DNA from: Hydnum rufescens UP504
Taxonomy: Eukaryota > Basidiomycota > Agaricomycetes > Cantharellales > Hydnaceae
Direction of reading: 5' to 3'
Length of the DNA stretch: 64,000 nucleotides
Assembly (NCBI GenBank): GCA_014904985.1
Contig: MU128942.1
Span: 1-64,000, forward strand
The translations under genes and the position numbers were made by a program. Numbering within the stretch: the first letter of the stretch is position 1; each line of letters begins with the position of its first letter. The notes beneath the pieces are model-generated. The model ran no database searches and was not told where the DNA came from. It saw nothing but the letters and a program-made list of their open reading frames with translations. Positions 11,154 through 22,095 of the stretch are shown piece after piece.

Positions 11154-11362
11154 GGGCAGAGTCATGGTATTCACAACCTCAGCTAGAGCTGAAAGGTTTA
11201 TATAAAGCCCTAATGGCACAGAAAAATGATTTATGGGGCATCCACTTCAAGGTGGAAGTGGATGCAAAATTCTTGAAACAGACTATCAATATTCCAGGGC
11301 TACCTAATTCAGGTGATGTCAAGATGGATTTTGTATATTACAATTGTTTGATTTTGAACTGA
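11154..11362 (+). pseudogene. RNase H remnant of GyA
   Basis: The plus strand reads AESWYSQPQLELKGLYKAL, then a GIHFKVEVDAKFLKQTINIPGLPN segment, ending at a stop near 11360. It aligns with the RNase H of GyD (33388-33933: SRYLQPKLELYGVFRAL, GIHFHLILDASYVGKMINNPGLLN). It continues the GyA pol gene interrupted at 2651. The stretch from here to 11558 holds only stop-rich continuation of the same region. Confidence 0.75.
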
Positions 11363-11558
11363 TGCATGTGTGCCGGCTGCAAAGACATGTGGGGCCGGAT
11401 GGTTTATCACAATGGCTGAAGGACAGGAATGATATGGACAATATGAGAAGAAGAGCTTGAGGTTGCGGAGTTGGGCCCATTTTCTTTCTGGGCCATGGTA
11501 CCTAGCAGAATGGGAAGAAGAGCAAGCACAGTTAAAAACAGTTAGTATGAGTACAAAA

Positions 11559-11916
11559 TGTTAAGGGTTGTTCCTAGTATGGGGGAGTGATTATGTAATC
11601 AGGCCAAGTAGGAACAGGAAGCCCTTAATATATCTGACAAGTGGATTTGCAAGTGAATGATTATGTAATGTCACGAAAGACAAGAACGCAGAGAGCAGAG
11701 TGGAAGAACTGAATTCCCAAGAGACTTTGAACAAGAGAGAATGAATGAAGAGAGAGTCAGGTACAGACATATATTCTTGATCTTTCTAAGGAGCTAGAGT
11801 ACTGGAGATAGCACTTATATAGAGATCAAGGACAATAAGGAGGAAATACAATAAGGTGAGGGGGATGAGGTCACGTGATGGGGTTATGTAAGAGGTTGTG
11901 AGTACGACTCATAACA
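11559..11916 (-). repeat. Solo LTR of the GyE family
   Basis: A 358-bp segment from TGTTAAGGGTTGT to ACGACTCATAACA, the same ends as the 454-bp GyE LTRs, flanked by the 5-bp direct repeat CAAAA on both sides. No internal coding adjoins it, so it is a solo LTR left by recombination between the two LTRs of a former full element. It interrupts the GyA region between RNase H and integrase. It is about 100 bp shorter than the GyE LTRs. Confidence 0.85.
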
Positions 11917-13118
11917 CAAAAACCCAATTAAAAGTGAAGCATATGAAGATTTAATCGAGCTAGGAGAGCAATGGTTGACATATACAATGTGAAAGATGAG
12001 CAAAAGACCGATAGACAGAGGGTTTATAGGACTGATATGTGTGATGACAAGATTAAAGCAAAGAATGGGAGGATCTAGCAAAAGAAAATGACATGAACCC
12101 ACTTCAGAAGCACAAAAAGCCAGATAAAGATGGGCCCACTTACTGGGAAGAAATCAAGATGTACTTAGAGATGCTGCAAGTTCTGTCCTATGTTAAGAAT
12201 CAGTGAGTGTTTGTTGCAATGACTCGAAGGTATTTCTTGTATGAAGACATGTTGTGGTGAAGAAATAGGAACAAACTTCTGCAGAAAGTGATCCAAGATG
12301 AGAGAGAAAGGCTTAGATTGTGTGCCACTGCGCATGACAATTCAGGGCACTGAGGAAGAGACCCAACATTTAAAAAACTAGTCAACAGATTTTATTGGCT
12401 GAACATGTGGACACAAGTGGCATGGTTCTGCCAAACTTGCCATGAATGCCAGTGGCAGTCAGCTAGTCACCCTAAAATTACTTTGAGTCTGACTTACATA
12501 CACACGATTCTCCAAAAATTTAATATGGACATGGTCCATGTGCCAGTATCTAACAGATTCAAATATATTGTCAATCTTTGGGATGGTCTGTCCAGGTGGC
12601 TAGAAGTCTGGATGCTGAGAAATGCTACATCAAAGAATATAGCCCAATTTTTGTTTGAAGACATGTGTTGCTTTGGGTGCATATTACAATTAACTACAGA
12701 CAACAGTGCAGAATTTGAAGGAATAGTACAAACAATGGCAAACATGTACAACATTCCTATAGCACATGCTGTGCCTTACCACCCCAAAGCCAATCGAATG
12801 ATCGAATGCCACCACCAAACATGGATAGGATCTTTATTCATTGCATGCAAGGGAAATCCGAGTCATTGGTCTAGGTATTTTCATGTATGCATGTGGGCAG
12901 ATCGAGTCATGGTCAAGCAGGCCACTGGTTACACTCCCTATTATCTATTGTACAGCAAGCATCATTTGTTTCTGTTTGATATTACTGATGTGTCATGGTA
13001 TACCTTGAATTGGCATTCAATTAAATCAACAGAAGAATTATTGGCAACCCGGGCAATTCAATTAGCACATAGGGATGATGACATTAAGGAGGCATCTGCA
13101 ACATTATTACAGGCATGA
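11917..13118 (+). pseudogene. Integrase of GyA
   Basis: After a stop-containing N-terminal part (12130-12404, with the zinc-binding HDNSGH of the HHCC domain), an open frame of 237 aa (12405-13118) covers CQTCHECQ, completing the zinc site, and the catalytic core. Candidate catalytic residues are Asp in FNMDMVHVP, Asp in TTDNSAEF and Glu in MIECHHQTW. TPYYLLYSKHHLF corresponds to the GyD segment MPYYLLYGQHPLM. Integrase joins retrotransposon cDNA to the genome. Stops flank the piece, so the gene is not functional as a whole. Confidence 0.85.
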
Positions 13119-13637
13119 ATCTGAAGTGCTCAAGAATATGCACAACAACATGAACACATGTTAGTTGAAGGAAATTACAAACCAGGAACCATGGTATTGG
13201 TATACAATTCTGCATTAGTCATGCAGCATGGATGAAAAGGGGAAATTAGATGGATGGGACCCTACTGTGTGCTAAAACAAAATACCCAAGGTTCTTATGA
13301 GCTCAGTGAATTGGACAGGACTCCAATTAGTATGGTGTTTGCAGGGAATCACCTAAAGAAATATCATTCCTGCGATCACATTCCTAAGGCAGAAAATACC
13401 AAATATGGAAGTGACACCTCAAGTAATGAAGATTCTCTTGAAGCACAAACCAGCACTGCTGTTGCTGTGTTTTCTGATGATATATATGAAGATGATATTC
13501 CTAGAGATTATGAATACATGGATAGACCTCCCATCTTGTTCAGACTGATAAATCAATTGCGATCTTACATGTGGCCACCTCCAAAAGCCACAGACACATG
13601 GGCTTATTGGGAAGACAAGTACATCAAGTGGAAATGA
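13119..13637 (+). pseudogene. C-terminal pol segment of GyA
   Basis: Plus-strand continuation of pol after a stop. The open frame 13254-13637 (127 aa) starts MGPYCVLKQNTQGSYELSEL, an SH3-like integrase C-terminal fold signature, then an acidic linker and a conserved end (LRSYMWPPPKATDTWAYWEDKY). The same end is found on the minus strand at 62355-62675 (LRTYLWLLPRATDSWGYWENK), which identifies that copy as another member of this family. There is no chromodomain, unlike GyC and GyE. Confidence 0.75.
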
Positions 13638-14237
13638 TGGAATTTACAGACTACTATTGGCTTAGTCATGTTAGAGAAGCAGGATCCACTGCCATGACCA
13701 GTGAATCTGCTTTAAATGGGTATTTTCAACCCCCAAAGAACATTTCACTTTTTTTTCTTGCTTTTTTTTTTTCACTTTCTTTGCCCTAGGATTTATTTCA
13801 GAATATAAGTCCACAACTACAGTTCTACTATAAGCCCCACTTTTCCAATTTGAAAAGATCTAAGAGCCAGACATTAACTGCAAGGATTCAGCAATCACCA
13901 AAAACTATGACTAAATTGCTACTACAACAAGATGCAATCAAAAACTCCACCTTCACTGCCTGCTTTCCTTCTTCCCACTGATTCCTTCTCCAATCACAAA
14001 ACCTGACTTTCTTGGACCATGGCATCCGGCCCTGTTGAAAAATCTTCTTGTGATATGACCACAAGAAAGCTATGATACAAACGAGTCATAATCTTCACAG
14101 GATCTGCTAAAAATCCCATAAGTAAGCAACAAATGACAAGTATAAAGAAGAACTGAAAATGGGGAACAATAGATGTTGATGAAATCAACAACGAGAAACC
14201 AACAGTCCTTTCTTCTTCATCATCAACTCTAATCCCT
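13638..14237. other. Non-coding 3' region of GyA
   Basis: Stop-rich sequence with a T-rich run near 13750-13775. No LTR end or other feature could be recognised. Confidence 0.4.
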
Positions 14238-14992
14238 ATGGATCCTCTTCCACTTCTTCCTCTCCACAAGCTGGTCACAGTGATCCTGCAAACTCCTTCA
14301 CCAGAGCCATCAAGTGCTCGTACTTCAGTGTCTCTTGGAGCTCCAATCCCAAATCTGTGTACTCTCGCTGAACAGATCAAGAAGTTTAATATTATGGTGA
14401 AATTCTTAGAAAACTTCCATTACAAAAACAAGCTAACGTCGCAAGTCAAGGAAACTGTACAAAGACTCAAAGCCTCTGTTGAAACTCAACCTCCTGATGA
14501 TCACAAATCCTCATAGTATGGATTCTGAACCGACATCTTTGCAATCAAATGAGATGTCCGCTCCAATGGACACTTGCGACAGTGAGTCACCCATCCAACT
14601 TAAAATACCCAAATGCTTCTACTTGCACAAGCATTGCTCTCATATCGCAGGATCAAAGAAACCCCAAGGATACAGTCGAACATTGTACAAGGCATATCTT
14701 AACCACAAAAGAGCCAAACAACTTGAAGAAATCCATGCTAAATATTACAAGAAGTGAGAAAACAACCTGAAAAGCATCACCGACACCACTGCGTGACTTG
14801 TACAGCTTATTCAGGCATGGGAAGGCCATGTTGGTCAACTAGCTCAACTCAGCACTACCCTCATCCACACCAACAATATCTTCTTGATTGCATCGCCCAT
14901 TTCGATAATCTCAGTGAGAAAATCAATGCTATAGAAGAAGGGTTGGGAGCTCCAATGACTGTCAAATCAAAATCTGGTTCAACCAGTGTGTA
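14238..14992 (+). pseudogene. Coiled-coil accessory ORF downstream of GyA pol, frameshifted
   Basis: Three overlapping plus-strand open pieces (14238-14516, 14479-14757, 14754-14993) read as one broken protein: a Pro/Ser-rich start (MDPLPLLPLHKL), a segment RTLYKAYLNHKRAKQLEEIHAKYYKK, then a helix-rich tail ending IEEGLGAPMTVKSKSGSTSV. It lies downstream of pol in the same orientation. A comparable coiled-coil ORF follows pol in the minus-strand elements (30543-30815 in GyD; 60680-61769 near GyF). Function is unknown. The last part is duplicated at 42301-42359 together with the downstream repeat. Confidence 0.45.
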
Positions 14993-16679
14993 GATGGGAG
15001 ACTGTATTTCTGTTGTTATTTGTTGGGTTGGTTTGCTTCAATGGTTGATCACACTCTGCAAGATGTGTATGGTGTTCAGTGGAGAATAGGATGAGATATG
15101 GACTAGCAATAGTCAATGATATATCATCTGGGATGCTTGTAGAAAGGCTTATATGTAGGGGATGCTTGTAGGAAGGCTTATACATTGTGTGGGATGCTTG
15201 TAGAAAGGCTTATACATCTGGGATGCTTGTAGGAAGGCTTATACGTCATGTGGGATGCTTGTAGAAAGGCTTATACATCTGGGATGCTTGTGGAAAGGCT
15301 TATACATTGTTTGTGTTGTGTTGATTCATTTACTGATATTTGTGTATTCTTGTTTATGTTCTCCTGGTCAAAATGCAGATATCTGTGGGCTACAGACTGG
15401 TCAGTGCTTGGTTAGTCTTGTTAGTGTCTTTCTTCCTTCTTTCTTCAAAACCTGATTCATATTTCATTATGCTTACTTTTCCTTGGATGTCCAGCAACTC
15501 TAACCTTAGGTCCTGCAACTATCCTTGGCTTTAGTGATTTGCATAGAAGGCTTCCAGTGGCTTTGTCTCAACAACCTTGAAGATGACTTAGCTCCAGATG
15601 GCTTATAGATAGACTGTTCTTTAGAGGCAAGCAGAAAAGTTGACAGTGGTTGACAGTGATGATTTCCAGAGAGGAGATGATTGTTGGGGGACACAGGAAA
15701 TCTACCAGCTTTTATACCTTTCTGGAGGTGGCTGTGTTTAAAGAAAATGACTCCCTCATGGGTGAGTCATATGTGAGTCATAGGTGAGAACAAAAGAAAA
15801 GGTGAAGATGTGAGTCATAGATGAGTCATGCATAAGAGAACAAAAGAAATTATGGAAGGGTGATGTCATAGATGTGTCATAGGTGAGTCATGCATAAGAG
15901 AACAAAAGAAATCATAGAAGGGGTGATGTCACCAATTTGCTGAACATGTGGAATGCTTGGAGCATGAGGTCACTGACCATGTGGAGCATTCTGGGAGGCG
16001 AAATGAAAGGATATCTCCAGGTTCTGGAGATTAATTTGAGCATAGTCCAAAGGTTAAGGTGTTTTGTTGCTGGTTGATAATGGGGAACAAGTGCATGGGA
16101 TGGGATTTGATGCAGAAACAGCAGTTTGCATCTGTAATAGATGCTCTTGGTATCATTTGATGCGGAGTTTTAACAGCTTTCTGGGAGTGGTGGTTCCGAG
16201 CAGATCAAATGCGAACTGACAGAGAAATTCGTTTTTTACTGATGGGTGTTGATTCTGATAGTAATATCATTCTGTAGAGTTCAGTTTTGATCTGTTCTTC
16301 ATGTGCTTAGTACTGTTGGATGCAGATTTTTTATATCTTTCCAGGCACGGTTGTTCTGAGAGAATTGAATGTGAACTGATGGAGAAAATCTTTTTTACTG
16401 GAAATCCCAGATTTTGATAGTAAAATTGGCCTGGAGAGTGCAGTTTTGGTCTGTTTGACTTGTGTTTGGTACTGTTCAAAAGGTGTGAATTGTAGCTTTC
16501 TAAGCGTTATATGGGCATACCTCTCTGATCAGAACTGATGGAGTTATAGAATGAATTTGATTTCCACATGTAGCCGTAATTAATCTTGTAATTGGTCATG
16601 TGATCATCCAAAGGCTGAGAGTGGTGTGATTTCGCATTTTCTGATACTGGATGTTTTTATCTTCCACAGATGGTGAACA
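14927..16679 (+). repeat. 1.75-kb LTR-like repeat, copy 1
   Basis: This segment is repeated at 42301-43936. The homology starts inside the end of the accessory ORF (GCTATAGAAGAAGG) and ends at CTTCCACA. The part from TGTAGATGGG (about 14990) to CTTCCACA has TG...CA ends and could be an LTR, but I found no polypurine tract or target duplication. It contains the tandem repeat at 15126-15310 and repeated copies of a GGTACCGTTCGATGCG / ATCAAAACTGA module also present in GyD LTRs. Compared with copy 2, nearly all differences are CG in copy 2 against TG or CA here, so this copy is the more decayed one. Confidence 0.7.
15126..15310 (+). repeat. Tandem repeat of a GGGATGCTTGTAGAAAGGC unit
   Basis: About six imperfect units of 26-38 bp built on GGGATGCTTGTAGAAAGGC followed by TTATACAT. 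The paralogous repeat at 42500-42590 has only about three units, so the number of units is variable. Confidence 0.85.
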
Positions 16680-18560
16680 CTTTTAATTGCAGTCCCTTGC
16701 AATGTTGTTTGCCTTTTTCCACAGTTATATGATTGAGATCTGATTGTGCCTCCTTGTGTAGAACCACCATGTCCATCCTTCAAACCAAAGTGAGATTTCC
16801 TGCAAGTTTATGCTTTGAATTTGTGATAGAAGTTGCTTATTGTTGGGTAGGGGTCTTTAATATCTGTGTTTTTAATAGTTTTTCCTTTGTATTGTCCTAG
16901 GATTTTTAAGCAAATACCCACTTTGGATGATATTGTTAGGGTGGAGGTCAAGAGCATCCATGGAGAAGGTTCAATGGGGCACAGTCATGTTTTCTGGAAC
17001 ATGGAGAAGGGCAAATTCAATTTTGAGATCATGGCATAGTGAGGGTTGATTGTTATGCAGTTCTCTGAACTCGTATGTTGTCCAGTTGACTCTTTTTGTC
17101 TTTATAATGCCATCAAATGTGACTTGGGGATTTGGATAATAGCAGATAATTGTGTGGGGTTTGAGATGGGTGAATGGTTTAGGGTATGGGTAATTGAATT
17201 GCTGATGTGTAATCGTGTGAAGTTCCAATGGCATGGTGAACACTTTTTGATTTGTGCCTTGAGGATAGTCGTTTGATTTGCTTTTATGTCACTTTTGCAT
17301 CCGTAGACCAATTGATCATGTGTCCATTTAATTTTGCTTAGGTTTTCCATGGATTTGGATTCCTTCATTGATTGGCAGGGTCACTTCCATTCATATTTCA
17401 CTGTCATCTTCTCATATGTCAATGTCATCAGGGTGCAGGCAGAGGTGGTGTTTTATTTTGAAAAGGATCAAATGGTGATGGGGATTGTGTGGGTGAAGTA
17501 TGGGTATGGGCACTCATTGTCCATATTGCCAAATACTACAAGGATGAGGTGGATTCAAATGAAAAGGCAACCATCTGAACTGAAGTCCTTGATTCAGACT
17601 TGGCTTAAGTAGGCATAATAGAAGTGATCAGTGTCATTTTTGATGTCAGGATAGAATACACCAAATTCTCCTATGCATAGTGCTAGGTAGTGTGAGTCAT
17701 GGTCAGTCACAAAGGTTCCAAGGCCAATTTCAGTTTCTTCCATTGTTTGAAAGTCCTGACATGAGAGAGGAATTTGATCAGTTGAATTCGAATTATTGCT
17801 GATTCAATATGCCTGAGTTCCTGAATGTTTAATGAACATCCTTAATGATTGTGGTTTTCACATACTGGTTGAGTTCATGGCTTTTTCGAGGTTGTAGTGG
17901 GGAGTTTTTGGAATTGCAGATGAAGGTGTTTGGTCTGCATTTTTCAATGACTTTTGTATCCAGTTATTCAGCTTTGACATGTGACCAGACCTGCTTTTTA
18001 TGTTCCCCTTTTCCATTTTTGGCATTTTTCATTTGTCTGGCATTTTTGTGATAGAGGAGGATTTTTATTTTTTTTAGAGGCAATTCAACAAGGTTGATGA
18101 TGGTTTATTTGGGAGGGCAGTGGGTGAATGTAGGAAGGTAGACCATCCTCCTATCAACATTCCCATATATGAGCATCCTTATCTCCACCCTCACATGAAA
18201 ATCGGAGTCATCAGAGTAGTCTCAGGTTACACAGTATGATTCAATGCAGGTGATTGTATATGTTTGGACTGTGGTTGTTGTGTTGGGGCAAAAGTAACCC
18301 CTTCATCTGATGTGGAGATTTAGAATTGGGTCATTCTGGTCCCTGACATGCTGCACAAAGAAAATCATGTGTCCTATTGTATCATCCGGGATGTATATGT
18401 CATTGAGGTTGGATGAGAGTTCTGTGTGGGTTTCAGTAATGGTGTTGATAAATGCATTGGTAGGCATAATCAATGGTGTTCTACCCCTTTTTAGGTAAGC
18501 ATTTATATGAGTTGTGTTGTTTTTGACATACATTCTTTTTAGAGTCATGTGGATGGGATG
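16680..18560 (-). pseudogene. Decayed minus-strand coding region, unknown protein
   Basis: Several minus-strand open pieces in shifting frames (18303-18548, 17102-17368, 16971-17243) read as a continuous degenerate protein. Examples are MPTNAFINTITETHTELSSN, DDTIGHMIFFVQHVRDQNDP and VTFDGIIKTKRVNWTTYEFREL. Codon-like quality is better than in the flanks, and CpG is scarce. It lies downstream, in the same orientation, of the accessory gene that FB1 split (60680-61769 joined to 19176-19448), so it may be a further ORF of the same minus-strand retroelement. I do not recognise the family. Confidence 0.35.
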
Positions 18561-19175
18561 AGGAAGGGAATTTGTGTGAGATGTGCTTTTTATGAATGGA
18601 TTTGAGACGGTCTAGACTTGAGAGGACCTTCGGATTTTCAGGGCACTCAGTTTGGGTTCAGTTTTGGGATTGGTGAATTTTTGATTAATTGGCTGTTGTT
18701 TTTGTTTACCAGTTAAGTCATGAGTATTCTAATTAGTGTGTTTTGTTGTTATGGACTTGTGAATTTTGTTCTATATGGGCGATGACTTTGTTTCTTTTTA
18801 TTTTTCTTTTGTTTTTCTTTTTGATTTTGATTGATTTTTTTTTTCTTTTTTTTTTTTTTTGACAAGTTCACATCACCAGGCAAGGTCAGTCTTAAGAAAA
18901 GGTTCAAGCAACATAAAGGCTTTCAGACTTTGAGAGAAATGAGAATCAGGAGAAATGGACATTGTTTTGCCAACAGGCAACATAGTTTTACATGGAGAGA
19001 AAGAAGGGCAAAGGAGGGGTTTTTCCTTCAGGTGAGAGAGATGGTACATTGGGGTGAGCACATATTTCTTTTTGTTTTAATGAGAGAGAAAGAGGATGGA
19101 AGAAGGGGAGAGGATAGGGGACTGTGTTGGGTGAGGCATATGTACTGTGAGATGAGGATGAGGTGTGGTGATGGG
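18561..19175. other. Intergenic, with a poly-T tract
   Basis: No supported gene. A T-rich tract is at about 18836-18860. The plus-strand open frame starting in it translates as poly-Phe then Arg/Lys-rich sequence and is probably spurious. Confidence 0.4.
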
Positions 19176-19448
19176 CTACCAACCGTTCATGTCATTGTCC
19201 AATTTGTCAGTCACTGGGTTAGATGGAAGTTCCATTAGTTCATATGCAGTCAGGGTGTCCTTGAATTTGGCCCATTCATCATCCTTTAGGTCATACTGAA
19301 TGTCATGCATGTATTTCTTATAATATTTGATGGCTTGGTCATCAGTCAAGATAGAAGGGGTGAGATCATGCAGAGCACGGAGGGATTTGGATAACTTTGT
19401 GAGTGTGGGAGTGATGCAATGATGAAGGACAAATGCTGTATATGGGGT
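19176..19448 (-). pseudogene. 3' part of an accessory gene split by foldback element FB1
   Basis: The minus strand reads LDTPYTAFVLHHC... through KSLRALHDLTPSILTDDQAIKYYKKY to a stop at 19176. At 19449-19456 lies one copy of the 8-bp duplication GTCTAAGT. Across it the frame continues exactly with the minus-strand ORF at 60680-60851, which ends IMQQQHHLD. Joining the halves at one copy of the 8 bp restores one reading frame (QQHHLDTPYTAF). This shows both where FB1 inserted and that the two outer flanks of a 41-kb block were once adjacent. The protein is helix-rich and unrecognised. Confidence 0.75.
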
Positions 19449-19456
19449 GTCTAAGT
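19449..19456. repeat. 8-bp target site duplication of FB1, left copy
   Basis: GTCTAAGT, repeated exactly at 60672-60679 on the other side of FB1. Removing FB1 and one copy restores the interrupted reading frame. Confidence 0.85.
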
Positions 19457-19560
19457 TAAACCAGTCAGCCATAATTGTATATCTAGTTAGGCCCTTTTGC
19501 CCAGGCTGGTCAGCCAATTATCCATGTCTAATTAGATATCATTAGCCTTGCATTTATCTA
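19457..19560 (+). repeat. Left terminal inverted repeat of FB1, with an internal second copy
   Basis: The outermost 14 nt (TAAACCAGTCAGCC) pair with the right terminus. 45 bp further in, CAGGCTGGTCAGCC at 19502-19515 repeats the terminus, and is the copy that matches the right end (60600-60671) closely through ATTATCCATGTCTAATTAG. The left tip therefore appears duplicated, one copy being older. Confidence 0.7.
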
Positions 19561-19579
19561 GTCTAATAAGATACATGTC

Positions 19580-19775
19580 CATGGGGGCCCCTAGGGGCCC
19601 CTCATGTATGATTATCATCTGTGCCCATATGCCAAGGGGCCCCACAGCCATGTTTAAGGCCTAGAAATGGCCTCGGACCCTACTCCAAAGGGGCCCCTGC
19701 ATGTGCAGCAGGGGCCCCTGTGTGCATGGAAGGGGCCCCTGTGTGTACAGTGGGGGCCCCTGTGCATATGGCAGG
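19580..19775. repeat. Subterminal GGGGCCCC cluster of FB1, left arm
   Basis: Seven copies of the palindromic octamer GGGGCCCC, usually followed by T, lie in under 200 bp close to the left terminus. The same cluster is present in inverted order in the right arm (41161-41169 and 60465-60600). Clusters of short motifs next to the ends are known transposase-binding regions in hAT-type elements. That role is an inference here. Confidence 0.75.
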
Positions 19776-20029
19776 AGTCTCTAAGAGTAGAGCCCCCTTA
19801 CTTCTTAGAGTTCAATATAGGGATGGACAAACTAGATATTGACATAGTACACATAGTAAAAAGATATCTAGAGTCAAGGAATCATTCATCCTCACTGTCA
19901 GTGCCATTAGCCTGACTACCTTCATCACCTGAGAGTCCCTGCTGATGGGTATAGTCAGCAGCAGCCAGCCCTGGCCATAAGATTATATGCTAAAAACTCA
20001 TGAAGCTCCTGTAATAATTCATGCTATCC

Positions 20030-20055
20030 CATGAAGCTTCATGGGATAGCATATT
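20030..20055. repeat. 26-bp perfect palindrome in the FB1 left arm
   Basis: CTATCCCATGAAG followed by its reverse complement CTTCATGGGATAG, centred near 20041. The same palindrome is at about 40871-40897 in the right arm. Confidence 0.75.
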
Positions 20056-20139
20056 ATTACTAATATTCATTCTGATATTATTATTGTCATTATTATTATT
20101 ATTTATTTTCCATATTATATATTATATACATGCATCCAG

Positions 20140-21940
20140 TGGGCTGAATGGCCCACCCTCAGTAACACAGAAAGAGCAGGCAGGGCTGCTCCTTCTGTGC
20201 AACTGTATCTACTACAATAAAAAAAACCCTTACACCACCACACCCACTGCAGTGGGTGTGGTTCCTATGTGTTACTCACCCACTGGTGTTTTGTTTGTTG
20301 GTCATCGCTTGCTGGGGTTTCATTTGCCGGGTTGTCGCTCACCAGGTTTGGGGATGGGGGTTGTACGGGGTTGGGGTCAGCTTCTGGCCTACAATATATG
20401 GCATGTTAGCTACAACTCAAGGCAGTGCAAAAAGAGCAGCCTTTGCTGCTCTTTTTGTGCTGCTGTCACATAGAAACTCAAAACAAACACACCTGAAATG
20501 AACACACCTGCTGGAGTGGGTGTGGTTCATATGTCCATCATTGGCCAGGGTTCCACTTGGAGGACCCCATTCTGCGGTTTTGTTCATGGGTTTGGCTTGG
20601 TGGGCCTTTGTTCGGCGGGTTTGGGGTCGCAGGGCTTCGGGTCACAGGTTTGGGGTCGTGGGGCTTTGTGTTGTGGGTTTCAGGTTGCAGGGTTTTGGGT
20701 CACAGGGTTGGTGTTGGGGGTTGGTGTGGGGTTCAAGTCCAAGATCTAGAAAAATAAGTGTGTTAGTTAAACATTAAAGCATTGCAAGAAGAGCAGCTTA
20801 TGCTGCTCTTCTTGCACCACAAAAATAAATATAAAATAAAATAAAAACTCATCTGTAATACCACACACCCGCCACAGTGGGTGTGTGGTTTGTGGGGCCA
20901 CTCATTGGCTCTGCATTGTTTCATGTCTTTTGTGGGCAGTCTTTCACCTGTGTGGTGTTCATTTGCCGTGTAGCCTTTGGCGCATGGGTTACTGTCTGGC
21001 GCATGTTCATGTGGTGGGCTGTCATTTCAGGGGGCTCAGGGTTTGTATGGCAGGTCTTCGTTTGGCAGTGTCTGTTCCATTCATTGTTTTCTTCATTTTG
21101 TTGGTTGTAGGTCAGTTGATAACCTAAAAAATTGATACTTCAGTTAGAAATTAAAACCAGCACAAAAAGAGCAGCTTTCACTGCTCTTTTTGTGCATGTG
21201 TATCTACTTGAGGGGGAGCTCACCTTATATAGCACCACACACCTGCCACAGTGGGTGTGTGGTTCCTTGGGCCACTTATTGGGTGTTGTTGTCTATTGCA
21301 TTGTCATTTGGCACATTGCCATTTGGCGCAGTTGCCATCTGTCATGTTGTCTGGTGTTACCATCTGTCCTGTTGCCATTTGGGGCCTCATTTGGCGAGTT
21401 GTTGCTGTGCCTGAAAATAATGAAAGATATGTTAGTAAACAATTCAAAGCAGCACAAAAAGAGCAGCAAAAGCTGCTCTTTTTGTGCTGTTGTATCTACT
21501 AATGAAAAAAAAGAACTCACCTAGTGACCACATGCCCGCAGTGGCAGGTGTGTGGTCATGTCTTATCTGGGTGGCTACCTTGTTGGGTGGTGGTAATGAG
21601 TTGCGAGAAAGAGTGCAACTCAACACCAGGAATTGCTGGTATCCAAAAGTGCTCAAGTGCCTGATGCCATGAGTGCCATATGAATTAGTAGCAAGTAAAT
21701 GAATGTAGAATAAATAATATACAATCAATATTTGCCCAAAAAAATAAAGAAGACCAAGACAATCAGTCAGAGTCCAATAAGGCATGATATGCTACATTGC
21801 AAAGTGGATTGGGTGATTTCTACTGTTCAGAATCGGTCCTAATTTGAATATATTGTTCATATGTATGTATCCTACATGGGCGATTAATTATTTCAGACAT
21901 TCTCTTTATTTTTCTATTTTTCACACCTTCAATTCCCTAT
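20140..21940 (-). repeat. FB1 left arm: five hairpin-intron/exon units, reading leftward
   Basis: On the minus strand this arm is a series of five repeated units. Intron-type hairpins (GCAAAAAGAGCAGC with GCTGCTCTTTTTGC) are at about 20165-20199, 20425-20460, 20783-20816, 21160-21195 and 21451-21488. Exon-type palindromes (CCACACACC... / ...GGTGTGTGG) are at about 20236-20262, 20498-20526, 20860-20890, 21233-21262 and 21528-21556. Each hairpin is followed, in minus-strand sense, by TAACTAAC- or TACTAAC-like and TCTAG- or TTCAG-like motifs, as in a short intron. Exon-like parts are A/C rich and low in complexity, and contain many TGA stops that are CGA in better copies. Confidence 0.75.
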
Positions 21941-22095
21941 TTAGGGAATTGAAGGTGTGAAAAATAGAAAAATAGAGAGAACGTCCAAGATAATTAATCG
22001 CCCATGTAGGATACATACATATGAACAATATATTCAAATTAGGACCGATTCTGAACAGTAGAAATCACCCAATCCACTTTGCAATGTAGCATATC

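Noticed and set aside
18831..19238. 135-aa plus-strand ORF
   Set aside because: Starts in a poly-T tract and overlaps the end of the accessory gene on the other strand; no motif.
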